A DNA stretch of 25,254 nucleotides from Bacillota bacterium (GTDB lineage: Bacteria; Bacillota; Clostridia; Lachnospirales; Lachnospiraceae), in contig JAEZLZ010000039.1 in assembly GCA_023415055.1 (NCBI GenBank), forward strand, positions 1-25,254, in the 5' to 3' direction. Positions 7,214 to 15,023 of this stretch are shown piece by piece. The position numbers were made by a program, and so were the translations under genes. Position 1 is the first letter of the stretch. Each line of letters starts with the position of its first letter. The notes under the pieces were generated by a model. That model worked only from the letters and a program-made list of their open reading frames with translations. It was not told the origin of the DNA and ran no database searches.

Positions 7214-9607
7214 ATGAATTACGGTTATTTTGATGAGAAAAACAAGGAGTATGTCATTACGAGACCGGATACACCGGCACCTTGGGCTAACTATCTGGGC
7301 TCTCCGGAGTATGGTGCAATCATCTCGAACAATGCGGGTGGTTACAGCTTCGTAAAGAGCGGCGCAAACGGAAGAATTTGCCGTTACATCTTTAATCAGG
7401 AGGATAAACCGGGGAGATATGTTTATCTAAGAGATGATGATACGAACGATTACTGGTCCGCTTCCTGGCAGCCCGTCGGGAAACCATTATCCGAATATTC
7501 CAGTCAATGCCATCATGGTACAGCATATACGACGATTAAGGCGCAGTATAAGGGAATCGAATCTGAGGTGCTTTATTATGTTCCTTTGAATAAGGCACAC
7601 GAGGTATGGAAGGTAACCTTAAAGAATACAGGGGATAAGCCTCGAAATATCTCTGCTTTTGGGTTTGTAGAATTTACGAATGAGGGTAATTACGAGAATG
7701 ATCAGGTGAATCTACAATATACACTATTCATCACAAAGACCTATTTTAAGGGCAACAAGATAATACAGACAATAAATGAAAATGTCCATAAGAATGAAGA
7801 CGGAAAAAGTTCCACGGAACGTTTTTTTGGACTAGCCGGTGCGGAGGTAGTTTCCTATAACGGTGACAAATCACATTTTATCGGAAGCTATCACAGCTTC
7901 CATAACCCCATCGCAGTAGAGAAGGGAATGTGTGATAATGTACTGAATTATAACTCGAACGCCTGCGGTGCACTTCATACTAAGATGACACTTCAGCCCG
8001 GAGAGAGCAGGGAGTTCGTATTTCTGCTTGGGCAGAAGAACGATAAGCAGTCAAAGGAGATCCTGGATGCCTATGCAGATTTAGGGACAGTTACATCAGA
8101 GATCAATGAGTTAATCCATTATTGGCATGGTAAGTTATCTAACTTCCAGGTAAAGACTCCCGATGAGAACTTCAATTCTATGCTCAATACCTGGAACGCA
8201 TATCAATGCTTTATCACCTTTATCTGGTCCAGAGCCGCATCCTTCATTTATGCCGGACTTCGCAACGGCTATGGCTATCGTGATACAGTACAAGATGTTC
8301 AGGGTATCATACATCTGGATCCGGCTATGGCGAAGGAGAAGATCCGTTTTATGTTATCTGCACAGGTGGATAACGGTGGAGGTTTGCCTTTAGTTAAATT
8401 TGATCATAAAGCAGGACAGGAAGATACGCCGGATGATGCATCCTACGTACAGGCTACCGGACATCCTGCCTACCGTGCAGATGATGCCCTATGGTTGTTC
8501 CCGACGGTGTACAAGTATATGGCCGAGACAGGTGATAAGCACTTTTTAGATGAAGTAATTCCTTATGCGAACAAGGATCAGGGAGATGTCTATGATCACT
8601 TAAAGCGTGCGATACAATTTTCGATGGAACGGCTTAGTGTCCACAACATGCCTGCCGGCCTTCATGCGGACTGGAATGATTGTCTGAGACTTGGTAAGAA
8701 GGGAGAGTCCACCTTTGTTGCTTTCCAGTTATACTATGCGATGAATGTAATCCGTAACATTGCGATGGACCGGAAGGATCAGGAATATATTTCATATCTT
8801 GATACGGTACAGAAGGAGCTAGGAGAGACTCTGAATAGGAATTGTTGGGAAGGAGATCGTTTCATCCGTGGCTTTAAGGAGGACGGCCAGGTCATCGGTT
8901 CTAAGAAGGATCCGGAGGCCAGCATGTGGGTGAATCCTCAATCCTGGTCGGTGATCAGTGGTCATGCTACCAAGGAACAGGCGGAGCTTGCACTGGAAAG
9001 TGTTCATCGGGAATTAAACACGAAGTACGGTGTAAGGACGATGGCTCCTTCCTATGTGGATCATGCCTTTGATGGTGCACTTGCGATTCTGTTCAACCCT
9101 TCCACCAAAGAAAACGGAGGAATCTTCTCACAGCCGCAGGGTTGGATCATTCTTGCAGAAGCACTGATGGGCCATGGTAACCGTGCTTATGAATATTACA
9201 CAGAGTGCTGCCCTGCGACTCAGAATGATCATGCAGAGATTCGTGTGATTGAGCCTTATGCTCACGGACAATTCACGGAGGCTACCGATAGCCCGTTCTT
9301 TGGACGCTCTCATACCCACTGGTTAACCGGTACCGCCTCTACTGTGATGGTCGGCAGTGTAGAAGGTATTCTCGGTATGCGTCCTGATTTGAACGGTCTT
9401 CTGATCGCACCGAGTATTCCAAGTGATTGGAAGGAATTCTCCATCGAGAAGAACTTCCGCGGTAAGAGGCTGAATATTAAAGTACAGAACCCGAATGGTG
9501 CCGAAAGTGGTTTCAAGGAGTTCTATGTCAACGGTGTGAAGCTGGAGAAAAACTATCTGCCGGAAAGCATGATGAAGGAAATAAATGATATATTACTAAT
9601 CATGTAA
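7214..9607 (+). CDS. GH94 glycoside phosphorylase (cellobiose phosphorylase-like)
   Basis: A cytoplasmic inverting phosphorylase of 797 aa that splits a beta-linked disaccharide with phosphate into a sugar 1-phosphate and a free sugar. It shows the family order: an N-terminal beta-sandwich beginning GYFDEKNKEYVITRPDTPAPW, a linker, an (alpha/alpha)6 barrel with NGYGYRDTVQD (residues 351-361), AYRADDALWLFPTVYKY (419-435) and the catalytic-acid motif ADWNDC (485-490), then a C-terminal jelly roll ending near NPNGAESGFKEFYVNG. AGGGGG stands 5 nt before the ATG. Length and many motifs suggest cellobiose phosphorylase, but the N-terminus also resembles chitobiose phosphorylases. With GH8 and xylB nearby, a xylose-containing or other acceptor is possible. 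Specificity cannot be settled from sequence alone. Confidence 0.85.
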   Translation: MNYGYFDEKNKEYVITRPDTPAPWANYLGSPEYGAIISNNAGGYSFVKSGANGRICRYIFNQEDKPGRYVYLRDDDTNDYWSASWQPVGKPLSEYSSQCHHGTAYTTIKAQYKGIESEVLYYVPLNKAHEVWKVTLKNTGDKPRNISAFGFVEFTNEGNYENDQVNLQYTLFITKTYFKGNKIIQTINENVHKNEDGKSSTERFFGLAGAEVVSYNGDKSHFIGSYHSFHNPIAVEKGMCDNVLNYNSNACGALHTKMTLQPGESREFVFLLGQKNDKQSKEILDAYADLGTVTSEINELIHYWHGKLSNFQVKTPDENFNSMLNTWNAYQCFITFIWSRAASFIYAGLRNGYGYRDTVQDVQGIIHLDPAMAKEKIRFMLSAQVDNGGGLPLVKFDHKAGQEDTPDDASYVQATGHPAYRADDALWLFPTVYKYMAETGDKHFLDEVIPYANKDQGDVYDHLKRAIQFSMERLSVHNMPAGLHADWNDCLRLGKKGESTFVAFQLYYAMNVIRNIAMDRKDQEYISYLDTVQKELGETLNRNCWEGDRFIRGFKEDGQVIGSKKDPEASMWVNPQSWSVISGHATKEQAELALESVHRELNTKYGVRTMAPSYVDHAFDGALAILFNPSTKENGGIFSQPQGWIILAEALMGHGNRAYEYYTECCPATQNDHAEIRVIEPYAHGQFTEATDSPFFGRSHTHWLTGTASTVMVGSVEGILGMRPDLNGLLIAPSIPSDWKEFSIEKNFRGKRLNIKVQNPNGAESGFKEFYVNGVKLEKNYLPESMMKEINDILLIM

Positions 9608-9674
9608 GATTGAGCAGTGAAGAATACCGGACAAGCTCGGAAGAAAGATAAGACAATAGAAAGTAAGTATGATT

Positions 9675-9712
9675 GGGATTCTGCAGAACATGAAACTGCA
9701 GAATCCCTTTTT
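9675..9712 (+). terminator. Intrinsic terminator of the GH94 gene
   Basis: A perfect 12-bp stem, GGGATTCTGCAG (9675-9686) with CTGCAGAATCCC (9696-9707), has a 9-nt loop and five T (9708-9712). It ends the GH94 transcript and directly abuts the GGDEF remnant. Confidence 0.93.
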
Positions 9713-10111
9713 GATATTGATAATTTTAAGAAATTTAATGATTGTTGGGGACATTGTGCGGGGGATCAATGTCTTCAGAAGGTTGCAAACTGCTTAAAGT
9801 GTATACAATATCAGCGGAAGGATATTTTCGGAAGATATGGCGGGGAAGAATTCATCTATATTGCAATAAATATCAGCTTTTATGAAGCTTTGGAATTAGG
9901 AGAATTGTTTCGTACACAGGTGGAGACAATGGCTATCAACCTAAGTAAGGAAGAGTATAAAAATAATTTGACGATCAGCGTGGGAGGAATATGGGGTAAA
10001 CGATCCGATTTTTCGGACACTAGTGAAGTAGTTTATCAGGCTGACTGTCAGCTTTATAAAGCCAAGGCTATGGGTCGTAATAAAACAATAGTAACGAAAA
10101 ATATTGGATAA
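9713..10111 (+). pseudogene. 5'-truncated GGDEF (diguanylate cyclase) domain
   Basis: About 132 residues of a GGDEF domain are readable. They start at DIDNFKKFNDCWGHCAGDQCL (metal and substrate-binding Asp-Phe-Asn region), run through GRYGGEEFIYI (the GGEEF active site, intact) and end with TISVGG...YQADCQLYKAKAMGRNK. The first third of the domain (the usual DxLTGLxNRR segment) and any sensor are missing. The frame stays open upstream to a GTG at 9617, but that extension only translates the GH94 terminator hairpin and has no ribosome binding site. I infer a deletion that joined the terminator to the middle of a former cyclase gene. An active cyclase is unlikely without the missing strand. Confidence 0.75.
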
Positions 10112-10191
10112 CAAATGCGATCGGATAGGTAATCAGACTTTCCGCACCACCGAGACTCTATTAGTATAATTTCTAGAATTATAATATAATC

Positions 10192-10279
10192 AACTGCTTT
10201 AATCAAGTGTAACTTACTGCTGCCTTATCTATGGTCGAAGGGAGTTGGAAAGGTTTGTTGATTAAAGCAGTTAATTTTT
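10192..10279 (+). terminator. Large hairpin, probable terminator
   Basis: A perfect 15-bp stem joins AACTGCTTTAATCAA (10192-10206) to 10258-10272 across a 51-nt loop that has some pairing of its own (CCTT 10223-10226 with AAGG 10238-10241). AATTTTTA follows. It probably ended the former GGDEF gene. A TATAAT at 10283-10288 just downstream could be the -10 of the next gene, but its -35 is poor. Confidence 0.5.
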
Positions 10280-10363
10280 ACATATAATGAAGATTAAATG
10301 CAGATTTTAACGTTATTATGAAGAGTAGCCAGGTCGGAATGATTGACGAAAAGGATGAACAAT

Positions 10364-11614
10364 ATGAATAAAACAGATGAAAATAACATGGATAATACAA
10401 ATAATCAGAAGCCTCGGGAAAATAACGAGGACAATACGAATGAATTCATGGATGATTTGAAACAATCCCTAAGCCAACAGGTAAACGATACCATAAGGTC
10501 GGAAGGAATGGCTGATTATTCACATACAGAGAATGCGGGCAAAGCTGAGAAGCAGACAGATGGGAAGCCGAATAACAACAGGCGGAAGAAGGTGTTAAAA
10601 TATGTAGTACTTCCGGTCGTACTGCTCCTACTGTTGGTTGCTTTTTTTACCCAAACGAATCTTGGACAAAGTATGATTATAAGAATAATCGGTAATTACA
10701 GTTATGGGAAATTAAATTATCAGCCTCCTGAAACTGTACCGGAAAATACCGATACGCCGAATACTGTACCGGGAACTACGGATGATACGGATAAGAATGC
10801 GACAGAAGAAAAATATATCTCGAATATATTGCTGATCGGTGTTGAGACCTTTGAGGGAGCCGAAAATACGGACACAATGATTGTGGCTTCCTTAGATTCT
10901 AAGAACAATGTGATAAAGTTGACCTCCTTAATGAGGGATCTGTATGTAGAGATTCCGGGGTATCGGAATAATAAGTTGAATTCAGTTTATGCAAGAAAGG
11001 GAATCAGTCTTTTATATGATACCATAGAGCAGGACTTTGGAATAAAGATGGATGGATTTGTTCTCGTTAATTTTGATAATTTTGAGCAGATTGTGGATTA
11101 TTTGGGAGGAGTGGACATCGAACTGACCGCCACGGAGGCACAGTATCTACGGAATACCAATTATATCTCGGATCCCAGATACAGGAATGTTGTCGAAGGA
11201 GTACAGCATATGAACGGGAACCAGGTGTTAGGCTACTGCCGGATCCGGAAGGTATCTACGAAGACGGAGAACAGTGATTTCGGAAGAACTCAGCGGCAGC
11301 GTATCGTTTTACAGAAGATGTTTGAAAAACTTCGAAAGAAAAATGTAATTCAGCTTGGATTAATCATGAACAATATTCTTTCCAATATTGATATAAAGAC
11401 AGATATCTCAAAGGAAGATTATAACAAATATCTCCAGCAGGCGGTATATCTGAAGAAGAATGCCATCCAGACCCTTCGCATCCCGGAAGATGGTTATTAT
11501 AACAGTGAAAGAGTACAAATCGGTAAATATAAGCAGGATGTACTTGTTCCGAAAAGCTGGTCCGAAACACGAAGCAGGATCCATAGTTTTATCTATGGCA
11601 GTGAAAATGAATAA
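10364..11614 (+). CDS. LytR-CpsA-Psr (LCP) family glycopolymer transferase
   Basis: A membrane-anchored enzyme of the LCP family, which moves undecaprenyl-linked glycopolymers (teichoic acid or capsule-like) onto peptidoglycan. From the chosen start it has 416 aa: an Asn/Asp-rich cytoplasmic tail of about 75 residues, one membrane helix (VLKYVVLPVVLLLLLVAFF, about 78-96), a Thr/Pro/Asp-rich linker, then the extracellular LCP domain. Visible domain motifs are ILLIGVE, NTDTMIVASLD, LTSLMRDLYVEIPG with the conserved Arg, and SDFGRTQRQRIVLQKM. TTG 10343 and ATG 10355 are possible starts; AAAGG lies 9 nt before ATG 10364, which I prefer. It precedes a lipoprotein gene and lies 3 kb from the teichoic-acid-type polymerase gene it may serve. 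Confidence 0.87.
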   Translation: MNKTDENNMDNTNNQKPRENNEDNTNEFMDDLKQSLSQQVNDTIRSEGMADYSHTENAGKAEKQTDGKPNNNRRKKVLKYVVLPVVLLLLLVAFFTQTNLGQSMIIRIIGNYSYGKLNYQPPETVPENTDTPNTVPGTTDDTDKNATEEKYISNILLIGVETFEGAENTDTMIVASLDSKNNVIKLTSLMRDLYVEIPGYRNNKLNSVYARKGISLLYDTIEQDFGIKMDGFVLVNFDNFEQIVDYLGGVDIELTATEAQYLRNTNYISDPRYRNVVEGVQHMNGNQVLGYCRIRKVSTKTENSDFGRTQRQRIVLQKMFEKLRKKNVIQLGLIMNNILSNIDIKTDISKEDYNKYLQQAVYLKKNAIQTLRIPEDGYYNSERVQIGKYKQDVLVPKSWSETRSRIHSFIYGSENE

Positions 11615-11695
11615 GTCATATTATATGGAACGATTCGCTGGCTAATCTCGTCTATTGAATAAAGCAGACCATAGAATAAAGGAATGGTGAAGACG

Positions 11696-12484
11696 ATGCG
11701 AAAATTATCTGGATTAATAATTATAATGGTATTTGCTCTACTCTTAGGAGCATGTCAAAAAAGAGAAGAAATTGATAAGGTTAAGATCGCACCACTTGCT
11801 CAGAAGGAAGAACAATATTCCTTTCGTGCGGAAGTGATAGAGAACGGGGGTTCTTTATTGATAACACCAAGCAAGGAAAGCAATGAAGCAAAATCCTCGG
11901 ATAAGATATCTGTTGGGTTGAATGCGGCAAACATTGTCGATGAATCAGGAGAGAATATTACAGTTGATCAACTGAAGGCAGGAGATATCCTGGTGATAAC
12001 TTATAACGGAGCAATCGCCGAATCCTATCCGGCTCAGATCGGAGCAGAAAGAATCGAGAAGGTTGACCATAATTACCTGATAGACGGGTATCTTGCCTTG
12101 ATTGATGACATCTATCAAGTGGATGAAGGACTAAATAGTGAAATAGATACCTTAGCTTTCGATACAAGCGAATGGATTGAACTGACGGAGATCGAGAAGG
12201 AACTGATCTTTCAGAAGGTAAAGGAGACTTATGGCTATGAGGTGGTCGAAGGAACCTTTGAAGAATTAAAGGAGCAGGGACTCATTGATCAGGATAATTT
12301 GTATTTTCCCAAGGGAGTACTGATTAAGATTACAAAGATGCAATACAATAAGGACAAAGAAGAGATCAACTGCAGCATCGAAAAGTGGAGAAGCGGACTC
12401 GGAGCCATCGGATCAAATGAGGTTACAGCAAAGCGAAAGGATGGCAGCTGGAGCATAACCAAGGAGGGAAATTGGATCAGCTAA
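11696..12484 (+). CDS. Lipoprotein with DUF3221-like domain
   Basis: A secreted lipoprotein of 262 aa and unknown function. It has a lipoprotein signal peptide, MRKLSGLIIIMVFALLLGAC, with lipobox LGAC and lipidated Cys20. Residues of about 35-115 (SFRAEVIENGGSLLITPSK... ending AESYPAQIGAERIE) resemble the OB-like DUF3221/YobA domain, with its characteristic GD.L.ITY.G.I.ESYPAQI ending. The C-terminal half (about 150-262) is an unrecognised globular region ending in a W-rich sheet (IEKWRSGLGAIGSNEV, DGSWSITKEGNWIS). ATG 11684 has its ribosome binding site touching the codon. GGTGA lies 5 nt before ATG 11696, which gives an ideal signal peptide, so I use that. It sits 81 nt after the LCP gene and is probably cotranscribed. 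Confidence 0.7.
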   Translation: MRKLSGLIIIMVFALLLGACQKREEIDKVKIAPLAQKEEQYSFRAEVIENGGSLLITPSKESNEAKSSDKISVGLNAANIVDESGENITVDQLKAGDILVITYNGAIAESYPAQIGAERIEKVDHNYLIDGYLALIDDIYQVDEGLNSEIDTLAFDTSEWIELTEIEKELIFQKVKETYGYEVVEGTFEELKEQGLIDQDNLYFPKGVLIKITKMQYNKDKEEINCSIEKWRSGLGAIGSNEVTAKRKDGSWSITKEGNWIS

Positions 12485-12523
12485 GAAATCTCAATGTGTA
12501 TCTCAAGGCGTGCAAAATATCAA

Positions 12524-13651
12524 TTAACGGATAAATATATATAGAAGAAGTAGCAGCGCCAAGAAACCAAGATTATACAGCGTAAAATGGAGAAGATACT
12601 TCGCGGTATTCGCGTCTTTGGTTCGGCTGTAAAATTTAAAGGAGATCAGACTGGCCAGAGAAGCAACCAGAGTTCCAAGCCCACCAAGATCCGTGCCTAA
12701 GATCATAGCCCTATAATTATCGGTAAAGGCAGATAATAGTACGGCAGCCGGAACATTACTGATAATCTGACTCGCTGCCAAGGAAACCGCGAATTCCCTT
12801 CCGGCTAATAATGAGGCAAGAAAGTTACGGATCATCGGAATATTACCGATATTACCCACGAAAATAAAAAAGCATACAAAGGTAAAAAGTAGGGAATAAT
12901 CTACCTTCTTAATTACGTCCCGATCAAAGACAAGAAGGCACAGGATAATCACCAGCAGTGTAATCCGATAATCAACGATGCGTACTACGCATGCCAGACA
13001 GACTAGAAAGAGACCACTATACAGGAATAGGGTTTGGGGCTGCTTTCGGTCTGTTTTTGTGCTGTCAGAAAGTGTGAAGCTGATATGCTCCTTGGGGAGG
13101 AACAGCACTGCTATACATAGTAACAGAAGAGAGAATAAGGTATAAGGCAGAGTGATTTTTATGAATTCGGCAAGGGGCAGGTTGAATTCAGAATAAAGGT
13201 ATAGATTCTGCGGATTGCCGATGGGGGTGAGCATACTGCCGAGATTAGCAGCGATCGTCTGAAGTACGACAAGCTTCAGAATATGCTTTTCATGTCCGGT
13301 CATAGTAAGTATCAGGATACCAAAAGGTACAAAGGTGATAAGGGCAACGTCATTTGTGATCCACATCGAGGAGAAGAAACTGATCAATACCAGCATTAGC
13401 GTAATGGATCTGACATTTGCCACCCGCATCAATATTTTCTCGGATAGAAGAACAAAGATGCCAGTCTTTTGAAAGCCAGCGACGACTGCCATCAGGCAGA
13501 ATAGCAGACTAAGGACTCTGAAATCGATATAATTAATGTAGTTTAGGCATGGAGGAACGAAAAGCATCGTAAGTAAAGCAGCCATGCCGGCGATGCATAG
13601 AACGGTTTCTTTTTTAATAAAATATAACAGCTTTGTTCGAAAATTTTTCAT
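12524..13651 (-). CDS. SLC13/ArsB-superfamily (ion transporter) permease
   Basis: An integral membrane transporter of 375 aa with about ten hydrophobic helices. It belongs to the ion transporter superfamily that includes citrate/dicarboxylate carriers (CitMHS, DASS) and ArsB. Visible are the family hairpin WITNDVALITFVPFGILIL, the substrate-binding turn GSMLTPIGNPQNLYLYS, and the second-repeat counterpart ASQIISNVPAAVLLSAF. The substrate is unknown; such short members are often annotated as SLC13-family or Na+/anion permeases. A longer start at 13675 exists, but AAAGGA lies 8 nt before the ATG at 13649-13651, which I choose. It is convergent with the lipoprotein gene, 39 nt apart, and divergent from the acyltransferase. 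Confidence 0.82.
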   Translation of the reverse strand: MKNFRTKLLYFIKKETVLCIAGMAALLTMLFVPPCLNYINYIDFRVLSLLFCLMAVVAGFQKTGIFVLLSEKILMRVANVRSITLMLVLISFFSSMWITNDVALITFVPFGILILTMTGHEKHILKLVVLQTIAANLGSMLTPIGNPQNLYLYSEFNLPLAEFIKITLPYTLFSLLLLCIAVLFLPKEHISFTLSDSTKTDRKQPQTLFLYSGLFLVCLACVVRIVDYRITLLVIILCLLVFDRDVIKKVDYSLLFTFVCFFIFVGNIGNIPMIRNFLASLLAGREFAVSLAASQIISNVPAAVLLSAFTDNYRAMILGTDLGGLGTLVASLASLISFKFYSRTKDANTAKYLLHFTLYNLGFLALLLLLYIFIR

Positions 13652-13769
13652 GATTTGCTTCCTTTTATATTGCATTTTGTAGAAATGATGCTAAAATACA
13701 TATTTGTGCATAGGCACTGAGATGATTTTATAGCAAAATAGTGGAAAAATCAATGGAAGAATAAATTTA

Positions 13770-13798
13770 TTGCAGGATGGTATATTCTTTGTTAAAAT
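13770..13798 (+). promoter_or_regulatory. Candidate promoter of the acyltransferase gene
   Basis: TTGCAG (13770-13775) and TAAAAT (13793-13798) are spaced by 17 bp, about 130 nt upstream of the acyltransferase start. The 278-nt divergent region holds no other feature I can support, and I found no convincing promoter for the minus-strand permease. Confidence 0.45.
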
Positions 13799-13929
13799 CT
13801 ATATGTCCACCTATTTGCATGAAAATGAACAGCATTTACATAGATAGAGGATATGACCTGCTTTCGAAAATATAACCTGCAACCTCCATGATTGATAAGA
13901 GCTTAAGGAGTAGGTATAACGAAGGTAAT

Positions 13930-14946
13930 ATGAGTAGTAATTTAATAAATTCAGTGAATACAAATGATAAGAACAGAGAATATCTTTTTGATAATCTGAA
14001 AGCAATTTTAATTATATTAGTAGTATGGGGGCATTTGCTCGCCTCAATGAGGGAGCAGAGTGATGTGATAAAAGGTATTTACTTTTTTATCTTCTTCTTT
14101 CATATGCCTGCAATGGTATTTATCTCAGGTTATTTTTCGAAAAATCTGGATAAGATCAGGAATAACGCGGTGGTGACACTCCTAATTCCATATCTGATAC
14201 TTAATTTGATCGATTATTTTTATAAGATACTAATCCTTAGAGAAGAATATTTTGGCTTCCGCTTTTTTAATCCCAATTGGGGGCTTTGGTATCTATTGAC
14301 CTTGTTTTTATGGAAATTCTTACTTAAAGACCTGATTAAGATTAAATTTATACTACCGTTCAGCTTTGCTTTTGCACTTCTGAGCGGCTTTAGTAAGGAA
14401 TTTTCAGAGTATTTGGCACTGGGAAGAATGGTCTGCTTTCTTCCGTTCTTTTTGTTGGGTTATTATGCTACACCGGAACATATCGTAAGGCTAAGGAAAT
14501 TGCCGAAGCCACTCTTTCTGTTAATTCCTGTGATTACCGGAGTATTGTCGGCTTTTATCGTGTTTAAAGACGTATTTGATACAGAACTTTTGTTTCTTCG
14601 CAGCTACTATCCAGAGGGAGAAGAGACCCGAACGATGCTTTTCCGTCTGTTGATCTATGTGGTGGCACTGGCGATGCTTGCCGCCTTGATTAATCTTGCT
14701 AGTGAAAAAAAGAGCTTTCTTACCTACTTAGGGACAAGCACCATGACCGTATATGTTCTACATATTTTTACGATACCTGCGCTAGAGAAGCTGGAGCTAT
14801 TTAAGAACCAACCTTATCTCTATCTTGGCTATTCCTTTCTGATGACGGTGCTGATTGCCTTTATTTATTCGCGTAATACAGTGAAGCGAGCATATGACAG
14901 CCTTATGACGAGACTGACACGACTTGTGTTAATGAAAGAAAAATAA
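13930..14946 (+). CDS. Acyltransferase 3 family membrane protein
   Basis: A polytopic membrane acyltransferase (PF01757 type, 338 aa) of the kind that O-acetylates sugars of surface polymers. The N-terminal family motif is clear: REYLFDNLKAILIILVVWGHLLA, with the catalytic-type His, then FFFHMPAMVFISGYFSKN. About ten hydrophobic segments follow, with a WGLWYLLTLFLWK loop. The closest named relatives would be fucose 4-O-acetylase-like proteins. An ATG at 13888 would add 14 residues without a ribosome binding site. GAAGG 4 nt before ATG 13930 supports the shorter form, though the spacing is tight. It directly precedes the GT2/TagF-like gene, so it probably decorates the same glycopolymer. Confidence 0.83.
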   Translation: MSSNLINSVNTNDKNREYLFDNLKAILIILVVWGHLLASMREQSDVIKGIYFFIFFFHMPAMVFISGYFSKNLDKIRNNAVVTLLIPYLILNLIDYFYKILILREEYFGFRFFNPNWGLWYLLTLFLWKFLLKDLIKIKFILPFSFAFALLSGFSKEFSEYLALGRMVCFLPFFLLGYYATPEHIVRLRKLPKPLFLLIPVITGVLSAFIVFKDVFDTELLFLRSYYPEGEETRTMLFRLLIYVVALAMLAALINLASEKKSFLTYLGTSTMTVYVLHIFTIPALEKLELFKNQPYLYLGYSFLMTVLIAFIYSRNTVKRAYDSLMTRLTRLVLMKEK

Positions 14947-14960
14947 TATATTATTCAACT

Positions 14961-14989
14961 GAAGCTGCTTGATAGGGAAAAGCTGCTTC
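14961..14989 (+). terminator. Weak hairpin between acyltransferase and polymerase genes
   Basis: GAAGCTGCTT (14961-14970) pairs with 14980-14989 at 9 of 10 positions around a short loop. No real T-run follows, so it may only attenuate or stabilise the transcript. The two arms also read as a direct repeat of AAGCTGCTT. Confidence 0.3.
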
Positions 14990-15023
14990 TTATACTCCAG
15001 CTTAAGAAAGGCAAGGTGCTATC

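Noticed and set aside
9652..9664. GACAATAGAAAG near the GH94 terminator as another copy of the 42-nt repeat
   Set aside because: Only 12 bases match; the loop and the second stem arm are absent and the preceding sequence is not the conserved ATTCAT. Treated as chance.
9617..9712. Start of the GGDEF gene at GTG 9617
   Set aside because: No ribosome binding site, and the region encodes the GH94 terminator hairpin rather than any GGDEF homology.
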